This document shows, piece after piece, positions 12,375 through 24,475 of a DNA stretch of 64,000 nt. The position numbers and the translations under genes were made by a program. Position 1 is the stretch's first letter, and each line of letters opens with the position of its first letter. The notes beneath the pieces were generated by a model that was given only the letters and a program-made list of their open reading frames with translations, made no database searches and had not been told where the DNA came from. Origin of the DNA: Macrostomum hystrix (taxonomy: Eukaryota; Platyhelminthes; Macrostomidae); the NCBI GenBank assembly GCA_950097015.1, contig CATNEN010000001.1:13475501-13539500 (forward strand), read 5' to 3'.

Positions 12375-12649
12375 CTCGATGTCGGCTGCGAAGATTCACG
12401 GGCACCAGGCTTGGAGTTCACCAGCTTGTTTAGAGCGCCATCCACGAATTGTCGCCGATCTTCTGCGCTAGTAGGATGCTCTCTGGCGACAGCCGATCAC
12501 GTCTGCGGGTGCTGAACTTTGTCTTGCTGCTGGAGAGCAGGCAAAACACCGGGCCGATGGCATCTCTCCATTTACAGCTTTATTTCCAGATTATTTCCAA
12601 GGATAATCTTGAGAATATAATAAAAGAATAATGCAGAGCCGCCCTTCTT

Positions 12650-13400
12650 GCAAACCAGTTCACCAGTTCACAAGTCCACCAGTTCACAAGTTCACCAGTT
12701 CACAAGTTCACCAGTTCACAAGTTCACCAGTTCACAAGTTCACCAGTTCACAAGTTCACCAGTTCACAAGTTCACCAGTTCACAAGTTCACCAGTTCACA
12801 AGTTCACCAGTTCACAAGTTCACCAGTTCACAAGTTCACCAGTTCACAAGTTCACCAGTTCACAAGTTCACCAGTTCACAAGTTCACCAGTTCACAAGTT
12901 CACCAGTTCACAAGTTCACCAGTTCACAAGTTCACCAGTTCACAAGTTCACCAGTTCACAAGTTCACCAGTTCACAAGTTCACCAGTTCACAAGTTCACC
13001 AGTTCACAAGTTCACCAGTTCACAAGTTCACCAGTTCACAAGTTCACCAGTTCACAAGTTCACCAGTTCACAAGTTCACCAGTTCACAAGTTCACCAGTT
13101 CACAAGTTCACCAGTTCACAAGTTCACCAGTTCACAAGTTCACCAGTTCACAAGTTCACCAGTTCACAAGTTCACCAGTTCACAAGTTCACCAGTTCACA
13201 AGTTCACCAGTTCACAAGTTCACCAGTTCACAAGTTCACCAGTTCACAAGTTCACCAGTTCACAAGTTCACCAGTTCACAAGTTCACCAGTTCACAAGTT
13301 CACCAGTTCACAAGTTCACCAGTTCACAAGTTCACCAGTTCACAAGTTCACCAGTTCACAAGTTCACCAGTTCACAAGTTCACCAGTTCACAAGTTCACC
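12650..13400. repeat. 16-bp minisatellite, about 47 copies
   Basis: A very homogeneous array of ccagttcacaagttca, itself a near-doubling of an 8-mer (ttcaccag/ttcacaag). The unit is not a multiple of three but stays open over 48 bases, giving artefactual frames. Near-absence of variants suggests recent expansion or homogenisation. Confidence 0.95.
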
Positions 13401-13794
13401 ATGTGATTTGTAGTTTGGCGTTGCTTGGCTAAAATCTCGCAGGCATTGCTGAGTATCCACTGAAACATGCGCTGCACAAACAAGGCTACCTTGTGACAGC
13501 CAGCTAGCCAATAACTCAGGGACGTATGCGGAGAATTTCAGAGCTTCCCTCTTCAAACAGTTTCACAGCTGATTGTCGCGCGGCATTGAATTGATTCCAG
13601 CCTCACTGCGATCCGGAATTTACCTGAAAATACCTGTCTGGATGCTTTACCAAAAATTGATTTGTCCCATAAACGGGACTTTAATTTTCGTTTAATTTCG
13701 CAAATTTATTTGAATCTGTTGAATCAGCTTCGTTTATTGTACTTTAGTTCGTCTGAGAAACGACTCAGGTTTTCCAGACACCAGAGAGAAAAGT

Positions 13795-16700
13795 CTAAAC
13801 GACCTTGACACCGTAGATGTAGAGCTCGCACATTGCCAGCCCGTGACTCAGTGGGGTTTGAATCTTGACAATGCTACCAAATCGGCCGCAGGTGAAGTTG
13901 CGAATGGAGAAGGGAATTGTTGTGACAAAGTTGACGCAGGTGAAGGCGTCGACACTGATGGTGAGCTCGTTCAACCGCTCCGGGCAGCAGTCTTGTCGAT
14001 TGAAGATCTGAACGCGAGTTATGAAGTAGCCAGGGCTCAGGTCAGTTTGCCACCACTGGTTCGTGCTTTCGCCGGTGTGACTGCAGAAGCCGTTCAAAAA
14101 GTTCTGATTCGGATTGCCGTCGAACACTCGGCTGCAGACGCCGCCCCAGAGCTCCGAACTCTGTTGGCAGTTCGTCAGGTTTAGCCTCGTTTCGGCTGCG
14201 AAAGTTACAGAGAGACACCGATGAATAATGACTATTTGCAGGAGGGCTGCGGGCAATGGCACATCATTTGGTGACACTAGACCCGCAGCCAGCGAGGAGG
14301 CAATTCTGCCCATTCCGCTGACTACTGAGAACGCACGCAAACAGGTGTGTACATCTGCCCTGACTTTCACATCGTCAGGCAGTGTACACCTAGGAGGTCG
14401 GCCCTCAAAGGCGTAAATTGCACGACAAGCTTCCAAGCCTTCTCTCCGCGGCTGCGCCACAATTTAATGTGGTCTCGCCGTGGAATCGAGCTCAGGGACC
14501 TTGGTTCGAGAAGTAAACGCGTTTACAACTCTGCCACTCAGCCCCAATACCATCAAAAGCCGTTTGATAGAGTATCCGACACACTGTCACTGAATACAGT
14601 ATCTGACACACTGTCACTGAATACTGTATCCGACACACTGTCACTGAATACAGTATCTGACACACTGTCACTGAATACTGTATCTGACACACTGTCACTG
14701 AATACAGTATCTGACACACTGTCACTGAATACAGTATCTGACACACTGTCACTGAATACAGTATCTGACACACTGTCACTGAATACAGTATCTGACACAC
14801 TGTCACTGAATACAGTATCTGACACACTGTCACTGAATACAGTATCTGACACACTGTCACTGTATTCAGTATCTGACACACTGTCACTGAATACTGTATC
14901 TGACACACTGTCACTGAATACTGTATCTGACACACTGTCACTGAATACAGTATCTGACACACTGTCACTGAATACAGTATCTGACACACTGTCACTGAAT
15001 ACAGTATCTGACACACTGTCACTGAATACTGTATCTGACACACTGTCACTGAATACTGTATCTGACACACTGTCACTGAATACTGTATCTGACACACTGT
15101 CACTGAATACAGTATCTGACACACTGTCACTGAATACAGTATCTGACACACTGTCACTGAATACAGTATCTGACACACTGTCACTGAATACTGTATCTGA
15201 CACACTGTCACTGAATACAGTATCTGACACACTGTCACTGAACACAGTATCTGACACACTGTCACTGAATACTGTATCTGACACACTGTCACTGAATACT
15301 GTATCTGACACACTGTCACTGAATACTGTATCTGACACACTGTCACTGAATACTGTATCTGACACACTGTCACTGAATACTGTATCTGACACACTGTCAC
15401 TGAATACAGTATCTGACACACTGTCACTGAATACTGTACCTGACACACTGTCACTGAATACAGTATCTGACACACTGTCACTGAATACAGTATCTGACAC
15501 ACTGTCACTGAATACAGTATCTGACACACTGTCACTGAATACTGTATCTGACACACTGACACTGTATTCAGTATCTGACACACTGTCACTGAATACTGTA
15601 TCTGACACACTGTCACTGAATACAGTATCTGACACACTGTCACTGAATACTGTATCTGACACACTGTCACTGAATACTGTATCTGACACACTGTCACTGA
15701 ACACAGTATCTGACACACTGTCACTGAATACAGTATCTGACACACTGTCACTGAATACTGTATCTGACACACTGTCACTGAATACAGTATCTGACACACT
15801 GTCACTGAATACTGTATCTGACACACTGTCACTGAATACAGTATCTGACACACTGTCACTGAACACAGTATCTGACACACTGTCACTGAATACTGTATCT
15901 GACACACTGTCACTGAACACAGTATCTGACACACTGTCACTGAATACTGTATCTGACACACTGTCACTGAATACTGTATCTGACACACTGTCACTGAACA
16001 CAGTATCTGACACACTGTCACTGAATACAGTATCTGACACACTGTCACTGAATACAGTATCTGACACACTGTCACTGAATACTGTATCTGACACACTGTC
16101 ACTGAATACTGTATCTGACACACTGTCACTGAATACTGTATCTGACACACTGTCACTGAACACAGTATCTGACACACTGTCACTGAATACAGTATCTGAC
16201 ACACTGTCACTGAATACAGTATCTGACACACTGTCACTGAATACAGTATCTGACACACTGTCACTGAATACAGTATCTGACACACTGTCACTGAATACTT
16301 TTATGAAACAAGCGAGTCAGCTGACGTAGATTTACACATTTTTGTACTTTTTGCTCACAAAGCCTTTTGTCTTCTCCTCAAGTCTCACATTTCAGGCTGT
16401 AGCTAGACTCACTCAATCGTGACAATAAGCAAGTGATTCTCCATTTTCGAGGAGCCACATCCTTGTTTCCTAGAAATCAAATAGTTGAGAAGTGTGAATC
16501 ACCTCAACTAGGTTTACAGGCTATTAGAATTGTTTCATCACCTTAAGTGTCATATGCAATCAAAATCTTTTTATTGGCAAATTCTGTTTATAAGTGGATA
16601 ATTGCTTGGGTTCTTTCAATTGGCTTGGTACTCAGTAAACAGGCGGGCAGGCGGGCTCATAGTTTGCAGACACTTTGAGCTGTTTCTAGGTCTAGCTCTC

Positions 16701-17484
16701 GAGTCCAAGTCAAGCCAATCAGTAAGCTAGGTACGCGAAATTAATATGCAGATTCCGTTGACTAAATAAGATTCAAATGAATGACATTTGGTCCTAAGGA
16801 TCTCAGTACGAAAATACGGTCGTTGCTTAGCTTCGATTCAAACACTTATTTTGATCCAATTTAACAGTTACCTGATGAAAGTGCTTTGAGGAAACAGATT
16901 TCCAGATAGAAACTAACAATGGGTAGTTCTTTCACGCGGCAAAAGTCCCGGAGCTCGAATCCGGAGCTCGAGGCGAGGTCGCATTACTTTAGAGCACAGC
17001 GTGTCGGTAACTTTACAAAAAACGAGGAGGGTCAACCATCAAGACACAAGTGAGAATTTGCATAGGTGTGACAATTAAGAATGCAGGGCAGATGATGTAG
17101 ATACAGATGTGTGAGCGAGTGCCAAATATTCTCACCAGGCATGGGCTGGGCAAAGACGGACTCCGGGCACATTGTGCTGCCCAGCCAGGTCTTGATCAGG
17201 GTGCTGAATCGCAGCAGCCTACACTCGGAGGCTGGCGGTGCCAGGTAGAATGCGTCGCACTTATCCGATGCAAGAGCGCAGGCCAAGGCGCAGCCGGCAC
17301 TGCCGATGCCAGCGACGGTATCCTTGGCCGGCTCCGAGGTGACGCTGATTGCGCCTGGGCTGGAACAGTCGGGTCCAGGCGTCTTCGCGAGCAGCTGGTA
17401 GCCAGCGAAGTTGGATGCCTGAGAATCGGCGAGGTGATTCAGCAGCAACAGAGCCGCTACAAGAAGGTGCAGTAGAGCATGCAT
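13795..17484 (-). CDS. secreted PAN-like plus fucolectin (F5/8C-type) lectin, two exons
   Basis: Exon 1 is 17136-17484, exon 2 is 13795-14195; joined they give 249 residues plus stop. Exon 1 starts with a signal peptide (MHALLHLLVAALLLLNHL). It continues with a Cys-rich PAN/apple-like segment (CALACALASDKCDAFYL, CRLL) and ends at a good donor (G|GTGAGA). Exon 2 follows a pyrimidine-containing acceptor (ttcgcag) in matching phase 1. It encodes an eel-fucolectin/tachylectin-4/pentraxin-type module: VFDGN, CSHT, NQWWQTDL, then RQDCCPERL, the fucose-site signature of that family. The ATG at 17482-17484 is preferred over the in-frame one at 17523, because a TATA box at 17528-17533 puts the start of transcription between them. 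Likely role: secreted carbohydrate binding, perhaps mucus or immunity. Exon joining is inferred from phase, strand and domain logic; an extra exon in the 2.9-kb intron is possible. Confidence 0.75.
14225..14548 (-). mobile_element. tRNA-derived SINE, full-length, in lectin gene intron
   Basis: The minus strand from 14548 carries a tRNA-like head (degenerate A box, then B-box-like tcgattcca), then a body shared with the copies at 18865 and 51138 (gcgcagccg, gagagaaggctt, ttgtcgtgcaa). The tail (gtgtcaccaaatgatgtgccattg, about 14250-14280) matches the SINE tail in SLC23 intron 3. The 3' end lies about 30 bases upstream of the exon 2 acceptor. Reading through it creates a false N-terminal extension of the lectin exon. 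Confidence 0.7.
14570..16298. repeat. 27-bp minisatellite, about 64 copies, in lectin gene intron
   Basis: Units begin gacacactgtcactgaata and end cagtatct or ctgtatct. The A/T toggle in the last segment and a rarer gaacaca variant are distributed in patches, and two units carry tgtattcagt instead. The unit is a multiple of three, so both strands stay open for hundreds of codons. These frames have no start context, no domain and sit in an intron, so I do not call them genes. Confidence 0.95.
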
Positions 17485-17527
17485 TCCTACTAACAAATTT
17501 CCATTAAAAGCGCACCTGCGCACTTGT

Positions 17528-17566
17528 TTTATACTTCATTATGACTACTTCCTCGCATCTCATTGG
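17528..17566 (-). promoter_or_regulatory. TATA and CCAAT boxes of the lectin gene
   Basis: On the minus strand, TATAAA lies at 17533-17528 and CCAAT at 17566-17562. TATA is about 45 bases upstream of the chosen ATG (17484), so transcription would begin near 17500 with a very short 5' UTR. The CCAAT box is embedded in ctagccaatga; the same ctagccaat word occurs in every unit of the 52-bp arrays in SLC23 intron 2. Confidence 0.55.
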
Positions 17567-17639
17567 CTAGGAGTGAAAGCTACAATTCTTTCCCGTGATT
17601 CCCTGTACTTAAATGGTTGCCAGTACTCTCTTTTTTTAT

Positions 17640-18864
17640 AAAAAGACAAAAGTCATAAACCAGTTTGGCTTTAAAAGGGGTCAGCGAAGCCGGTTGTTGT
17701 CTATGGCCAAACCATATTCAGGCATGCATTGACTCTCCTAAGACCAGATTTCTAGAAATTTGTGTTTCCTGGAATTGAAAAGCTGCAGCTGGTTTTCTAG
17801 CTGTGACTCTCTGCCGAACTACGTTGAGTGTCGCTTCTTTTGTGTTCTATTGAGCACACTGAATTTTTTCATAGGCCTCTATAGGGAGAAAAAACTAATG
17901 CGCTAGAATTTGGTTTGCCCGCAATTTTCAGATTCAAATCTAATTTTTAAAAAAATTTCGCTGTAACCATGGTGATTTCGGTAAACATTCGTGAATAGAG
18001 GGTTTTTTCTGTGCTTTGCCTACTACAGCGAAGCAACTGACACTGAAACTGTGAGAAGTATATTTAGAAAACCGTTTCATTGTCTCTCTTCGACCCGAAG
18101 ACTTGAAAAGACTTCCCCATATCCCTCATTGTTGGCAGATAAAACCGGAAAATTGGAGTCGATTGCTTACAAAAGGGTATTTCTGGACTTTTTTACGGAA
18201 TGCTCAGAGTTAGTTAAGGCCTCTGTCATATTGAAAGCGAAAGTGCAGGCTCTCCCTATGCGTGATCATTCAGCAGTTGAAATCCTGAAATGGTATGTCA
18301 AAAGCAAACCCTAATGGGTGGTTGCAAACTGACTAAAAATTCGGACCCAAAAAGCTTTTAGATTGGCAAAGAATTGGTCCGCGATACCTGTCCTTCAGGT
18401 ATACCTGTCCTTCAATTCCGTCCATTCCGCTATTCAAATATTGGCCGTACTTATTTGAGCCATTTGCTACCGCAGGTCGCTACTTGTTAATCAACTGCAC
18501 ACAAATAGTAACAGAGAACTCACTGTAGGTGTGAGTAGAACCCAGCATCATTAATTAGCTCCATCTTACTTGAGCAGTTTTCACCTGCGGGGTGCATTTC
18601 ACTGGCTGATACTGACAAGCAGCTTCTTTTAGGTCTTGGTTCAGTGAGGCGTGTCGCTGTGTTTCGCATCACGCACTACAAAGACAGGCTCGATACCTGT
18701 AACAGGCTGAATTAACCAAGTATGACTTCAAGGTGAAGCTCTTATGCTGGTTGAGCTACAATAATCAACTTATTTAGAGAGCTATAAGTACACAGGCACA
18801 TGCTCACACAGACTTTCACGGCAGAGTACACTCTCACGGTACCTTGGAGGTTTGCCCTGCATTG
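17640..18864. other. no recognised gene
   Basis: An open frame of 107 codons on the plus strand (17991-18314) has no domain I recognise and starts in AT-rich sequence; it is probably chance. A duplicated word (tacctgtccttca) occurs at about 18386-18416. Nothing else stands out. Confidence 0.3.
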
Positions 18865-18996
18865 TCGTGCATTGCACGACAAGCCCCCAAGCCTTCTCTC
18901 CGCGGCTGCGCCCCAAATGAATGTGGTCTCGCCGTGGAATCGAACTTAGGGACCTTGGTGCGAGAGTCAAGCGCGTTAACCGCTCACTCATCCCCC
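18865..18996 (-). mobile_element. tRNA-derived SINE copy, tail missing
   Basis: On the minus strand: A-box region (gagcggttaacgcgcttgac), B-box-like gttcgattccacgg, then ttggggcgcagccgcg and the body word ttgtcgtgcaatg. Same family as 14225-14548 and 51138-51283. The A-to-B spacing is that of a tRNA-Leu/Ser-like ancestor. Confidence 0.7.
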
Positions 18997-21511
18997 AAAA
19001 TTAAAGCCTTTGAATCTCTTATTGATTCAACGTCATATTGATTCAACGTCAAATAGATTGTCGAAAATGCATTTGTAAATGTTATATTTGCATACATTAC
19101 TACTAATTTCGCGAGTAGAGTAGCAAGCGTTTTCAAAATCATCAGAAAAATATTGTGGCTGGAACAGTAGCAAAAATCGTTGATAGAGCAGTAGGAATTC
19201 GAAAATTCGCACCTGGAATTTAATTATAAGTTATCTTTGGCTTGTAAAGAGATAAAATCGAAACGAAAATGACTGGATACGAGTATAAATTAACTTAGGC
19301 TGAGCACAGATAGCATAAATACCCGTATTTATTGAGGGGAAATGAGGCAATGGGTGGAACAGCAGTTGCAAGGAAGGAAATGGCTACGGAAAAAAGGTTT
19401 AAGTGCAGAAAATTCAATGAATAAATGGAAAATTTGCGCGCTATAAGAGACACGCAAGCTGCTTTTCTGCTTATTCTGCTTTTAGGGATTCGGAAGGAAG
19501 GCTTCCGACACCAGACTACTGCCGAGCTGATGCATTGATGCATGCCTACTTAGTACTCACTACGCGACATGTCTTGGTCTACCGTCTCTTGAAATGCATC
19601 GATAAGCACCGCGGGTTCCTCAGGCCAAATGCGGTATACTCTCGTAAATTGCAGAGGATAATGTACAGTGAGGCAGCTGCAACATTGCCGACAACTGAGA
19701 AGTTGGTGAATTGATCTCTGGCGGTTGCTGTACAAAAAATATAGTTTTTGAGCCACTAACCTAACAATAGGTATGGGCGATGTTTATGAAAAGCTGAACA
19801 TATTTTTTCATAAAGTTCGTTCACTGTTGGGGTAAGTTTTTTATTTCAATCAGCAGTCTTGAACCGCGGGGCCAGTATCAACACAGTATTGAAAGTAGGT
19901 CTCTGAGGGGCAGTCGACACGCTCTGCACTCTTGCTGAAATTTTCCTGACAAGCTTTTGCCGTCTTCCAACAAGTCGTTGAAGCTGTACACTCTCCTGTC
20001 TCTCACTCCCGCTCACCTTTCCTCTTTTGTCTTCTATCCCTCTACTCCTCAACCAAGCCGAGACAGTGAGGAGTTGCGAGACGACAGAACAAACCAAACT
20101 GAATTATTGAGCGATGATGCAGCTCTGAATCTGTTGCAGGCTATAGCTAAAGATGCAAACCAGTAACGCAAGTCATTCAAAATCACTGAGCAAATACGAG
20201 TATTTATACTAATTAGACTTACTTGTTCGCGAAATCAGAATTTAACTATTTGGATCTATGATTGCTTCTTTAACTTAGAAATAGCACACTAGGAAGAATT
20301 AGTATAGTAGACTAGCTAGGGGTGCCCCACAAGCAAAGTATTGCACTAAAATAGCTTAGCTTAAGCTAATCTAATAATATAATACGATAGGCTCACAAGC
20401 AACCCATAGTAAGAATTATACGGTCGTATAAATTATAATTACCCGAATAACTCAGCAACAACAAAAATTTGGTCCAGACTTATTTCAGTCTTCAATTAAG
20501 AGTATTAAAAAACTGAAATTTCAGCCCTGACTTAAGCTAGCTGCAGAAAATCTTTGCAAAAAAGCGTGAAGCAATGAAGCATTTTGCCAAGAAAAACTAG
20601 CGCTATGGGAAGAAAAAAGCTTAATGAATCTTGAGCGCGAGAGGCCCTTGACAATTAGGGCCCCGGCACAGCTTTGGGAAGCTGAACAGCCAGGCTTTGC
20701 CCGGAAGCAATGCCTCTGCAAGTTCATATATGCTACAGGAGATTGCGCTGCTTAGCATGCTCAAACCTGGCTTCTTCTCCCATTTACTCACTCCCGACTC
20801 ACTCTTCTGCAACACTTCAGCTGCTGGCAGGGCAGGCCCGGAAATCACCTTGAAAATGGAGTTGCGATGGGGCATCTATAAAGATTGGGGAGCGGGAAGG
20901 AAATGCGGTGAAGCAAGAAGGGTGGAGCAAGCGGCGGTGTTATTCAGCGCTAGTTAAGATAGCTTGGATCCTACATCCTGCTTGAGCACAGCTGGGAAAT
21001 TGCTGCAATGTTGCCGTGATCAGGACGCTCCGTTATCAATTGATTACTCGACTCTAGCATTTGTATTGTTCTCTAGATTTTTGTTAAACTATCAGCAAAT
21101 TTCACTCAAGTTAAAATTAAGCACCATTGCTGCCTATTTAATCTCATATTTCGTTATTCAATTGTTAAACTACATTTGATTGAAAGTGAAAAACTACACG
21201 GCAGGCAATTCTAGACAGTTCGTTTTCTGGAAATGACGCTCATTAGGCAAAAATTATCTGAATGAAAAATCGATAAAAATACAAAATGATAAATCAAACT
21301 AGGCATTAGCCTAGCTGCTGTAACAGACTGGCATTTCAGTAGCTCTTTGATTGGCGCTGAGGCACTAACCAATGGCATGCTCTTAGACAACTGCAGTGTG
21401 CTCCTCCAATTCATGAATATGGGTAAAAATTGTGCCTGATAATACAGACGCAGCTATTCACAAATTTGGTAGGAAGGCTGTCAATAACAGCAACTGGACG
21501 ATTCAATTAGC
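18997..21511. other. no recognised gene; upstream region of the receptor gene
   Basis: AT-rich, with only short open frames and no family match. The last few hundred bases presumably include the promoter and 5' UTR of the receptor gene, but I see no convincing TATA box there. Confidence 0.3.
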
Positions 21512-22909
21512 ATGCAGGCAGGTGTCGTCAATGCCACCTGCCCTGTCCAGGGCTCAATGGTCCTGTCAACTAAAGCTCTAGTGACCATGTGCGGCGCAGC
21601 CATGACACTAATGGTGTGCTTGGGGTTGCTAGGCAACACTGCAGTTATCTTTGGCCTCGTGAAATTCGGTAGAGCCACCAATCCGTACTTCTTCATCATT
21701 ACAATAATGGCCGTAATTGATATGCTAGTCTGCCTAGTGGATGTCCCATTGTACGGCGTGTTCACGCTCAACAACTTCAATTGGCCAGTGCCGCCAGCTC
21801 TGTGCAAGCCCTACCTCATTGCCGACTACATTCTGTGCAGCATGTCCTCCTATTGCGTAGCCATCCTGAGCTACGACCGCTCCGTGCTGGTCATGGAGCC
21901 GCTGCGCTACCAGAAGCTGCAGACTCGCCGCAAGATCTCGGGCATCCTGGCCTGCTGCTTTGTGCTGGCCAATTTTCACACGCCGCTGATCCTACTGTGG
22001 CCCGAGCCGGGCAATTCCACTGAACCGTCTGGCTGCGACAGTCGCGGCTGCTCCGTGCAGTACGAAGAGAGCCTGGCTCTGCAGCTCTGCGGGGTGCTGA
22101 CCCAATTCTTCCTACCGTTCGCTGCCACCGTCATCAGCAGCTGCCTGGTGTACACCAGGATGCGCGAGAGGAAGCAGCTGTTCTACACGCTGCAGGGCGG
22201 CATCGCCCAGTTCGCCGGCCAGGACCGGATGCTGCGACTCGCTGGCAAGGCCAGCCGGCGAGCCGGCCGATGGCTGATTCTGTTCGACTCCATCTACACC
22301 ATCATGTGGCTGCCCTGCATGCTGATGGTGGTCATTCGCACTCTCGTAGACAAGTCTTTGTTCTCACCTACGCAGCCGCTGTTTCACATCTTCCAGCTCT
22401 GCTGGTGGCTGCTGCTATGCAACAGTGTTGTCAATCCGTTTCTGTACATCCGCTCTTGCGACCCCGTGTGCAACTTCTACCTGGCCGTGTTCTGCCGCTG
22501 CTGCCATCGAGGTAACAACGCAAAGAATGGCCTGAACAATTACCGGCTTCAGCTGCAACATCGGGCACCCGCCTGCGTAGCGAGACAGCCGGTATCGAAG
22601 GAGGCGACACCGAATGCTGCAGAAGCTGCTCGCTCGAACGGCCGGTCACAGACGCGCGAGGAGCAGCACGCCGAGCAGCTGGACGTTCTCCTCAACGGTG
22701 GCATCGGAATCAAACGACGCCCGTCTGGCCGATCGCCAATTTCCGTAGCTGGCAATGAGATCCCATTGTTAAGCAGCTACCACAGCCACAGGGATGACGA
22801 GGAGCCAGACGATCAAGTCGCGGAGCATCGCACCTCGAAGGAGCATAAATTAATTGTCAAGAAAATTGACACAGTTGATAGCGACAGAGAGACTGAGGGT
22901 CAAGTTTAA
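21512..22909 (+). CDS. rhodopsin-family aminergic GPCR, histamine H3-like
   Basis: A single uninterrupted 465-residue seven-transmembrane receptor. Class A landmarks: GN in TM1 (N42), D70 in TM2, W91 in loop 1, C98 at 3.25, D105 at 3.32, D122-R123 of a DRY variant (YDRS), P202 in TM5, WLPC in TM6 (W266, P268), and NPFLY in TM7 (308-312). D105 is 7 residues after C98 and 18 before R123, exactly as in aminergic receptors. The context IADYILC...S..V.ILSYDR resembles vertebrate H3/H4 and muscarinic receptors, so the ligand is probably a biogenic amine. Asn7 (NAT) is a likely glycosylation site. The C-terminal tail (about 320-465) is long, basic and Ser-rich. The usual Trp of TM4 is not where expected. 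Upstream context fits the ATG at 21512, which leaves a suitable short extracellular N-terminus. Confidence 0.9.
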   Translation: MQAGVVNATCPVQGSMVLSTKALVTMCGAAMTLMVCLGLLGNTAVIFGLVKFGRATNPYFFIITIMAVIDMLVCLVDVPLYGVFTLNNFNWPVPPALCKPYLIADYILCSMSSYCVAILSYDRSVLVMEPLRYQKLQTRRKISGILACCFVLANFHTPLILLWPEPGNSTEPSGCDSRGCSVQYEESLALQLCGVLTQFFLPFAATVISSCLVYTRMRERKQLFYTLQGGIAQFAGQDRMLRLAGKASRRAGRWLILFDSIYTIMWLPCMLMVVIRTLVDKSLFSPTQPLFHIFQLCWWLLLCNSVVNPFLYIRSCDPVCNFYLAVFCRCCHRGNNAKNGLNNYRLQLQHRAPACVARQPVSKEATPNAAEAARSNGRSQTREEQHAEQLDVLLNGGIGIKRRPSGRSPISVAGNEIPLLSSYHSHRDDEEPDDQVAEHRTSKEHKLIVKKIDTVDSDRETEGQV

Positions 22910-24266
22910 TGGGCCAAGTTGTAAAATGACAACTGAGTTCTACGGACTCAGTTCTAGACTAATTAAGCGCACAATCTTTCGACTTTGTACGACAGAAACC
23001 TGTAGATGGATCCGTTAGATATTTGTGCTTTTTTCTGGCGCAAATCAAGTCGCTCAGTGAATTAATTCTAATATATCAGAAAAAAGCAAAACCAGATTTC
23101 ATTTGCTTGCACAGCTTACTCAATGCATTCCCGTAGCATGTCTAGTTCATGATACACTTTGCTCACCATGAATACAAAATTACAAGTACTTTCATCAGTT
23201 TAGAAAATATATTTTGCTATTTTATTTCTGCACCAAGTTAGAAAATTCATAGATCCTGCTATTCATAATTCAATCAGTGAATTTCTATTATTTGCGAAAT
23301 ACATTGCAAATAGACTCGGAACATGACGGTCGTGTTTGTCTCGCAGCTTGGACATTGTACGTAGATCATTCTGCAGTGGGCAGTCTGCACAATGACCATC
23401 TAAAATGTCATCTCGGGGATGTGTTCAGCAAAATACTGACCTGGGTTGCCATAGTCGATCATTGTCACGAAATGTCATCCGACTTTTCGTCCTGTTTGTT
23501 GCCACGTAAACCTCCCCCGGAGACGACTAGTCTGGCAGTGGACCTATTCTAAGTATTTATTCTCTTTAATAAAGTACATTTTCCATCTTGGTTCTTACAA
23601 TTCAACAGCTGGGGGCACAAACTAGCAGGGAATAATTGATTGGCGTGTTCCGATCTCGATCACTGCAAAAGGTACTTTGTTATGTAAATACAATTGTGCC
23701 TTCAATGTCCATCGAAATGCGAAATGAAAGTAATTTACACTGGCATTATCAGTCCACAGGCGTTCAGTGAGCAGAAGTACTCCAAGACTCACAGCTCATG
23801 CACCAGTTATAGAAACCTGGAGTCAACCTAAGAATAGTTTGGGGAGCTGCGCCATTGCATACAGATGCAGCGATATTTTCCCATCGCTTCAGGCAGTGTC
23901 TTTGGAATTCTGAAGTCAGTTCATATTGGCTAAGAAGCTGCTCAGACTGAGTCTCAGCTCTCCGAGGCTTTCAGCATTCGCCCCAGCCTCAATCTGCCCC
24001 CCCAAGTCTCCCTCACTTATTCGCATCGACTTCTTTTCAACTGCTCATTTTCTTCGGCAAGAAAGGGCAAAAAGCGAGGATCTGAGATATTAAATGCTTC
24101 TGGGGCTGCGAGAAACCCAGCTTAGTAGGGCTGCTCATGGCGTGACTTCCCGACTTGAGCAATCCGTGATTCTTTTTCCTCTTCTTTTACTTATTCTGAG
24201 CCTGTCAGTCTGTGATCCTCTGTCTGTTTCAATCTCGACGTAGAATCAGTTTTGCTGAATTGCCAT
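22910..24266 (+). other. receptor 3' flank, candidate poly(A) signal, then no gene
   Basis: An AATAAA at 23568-23573 is followed by a T-rich stretch and could end the receptor transcript after a 3' UTR of about 660 bases. From about 23600 to the tetranucleotide array I see nothing recognisable. Confidence 0.35.

Positions 24267-24475
<209 letters not shown>

Noticed and set aside
12631-13413. 260-codon open frame of VHQFTSSP repeats
   Set aside because: Pure translation of the 16-bp minisatellite; no flanking coding sequence or domain.
13795-14460. A 221-residue single-exon lectin starting at 14460
   Set aside because: Its first 88 residues are translated from a SINE and the intron; the splice acceptor at 14196-14197 explains the true exon.
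14347-16329. 660-codon and 599-codon open frames (SDTLSLNTV and similar repeats) on both strands
   Set aside because: They exist because the 27-bp unit is a multiple of three. They lie in an intron, have no non-repeat domain, and are open on opposite strands at once.
18865-18996. A genuine tRNA gene on the minus strand
   Set aside because: Box A and B are present but the acceptor stem does not pair and the sequence continues into a body shared with two other copies, so it is a SINE.
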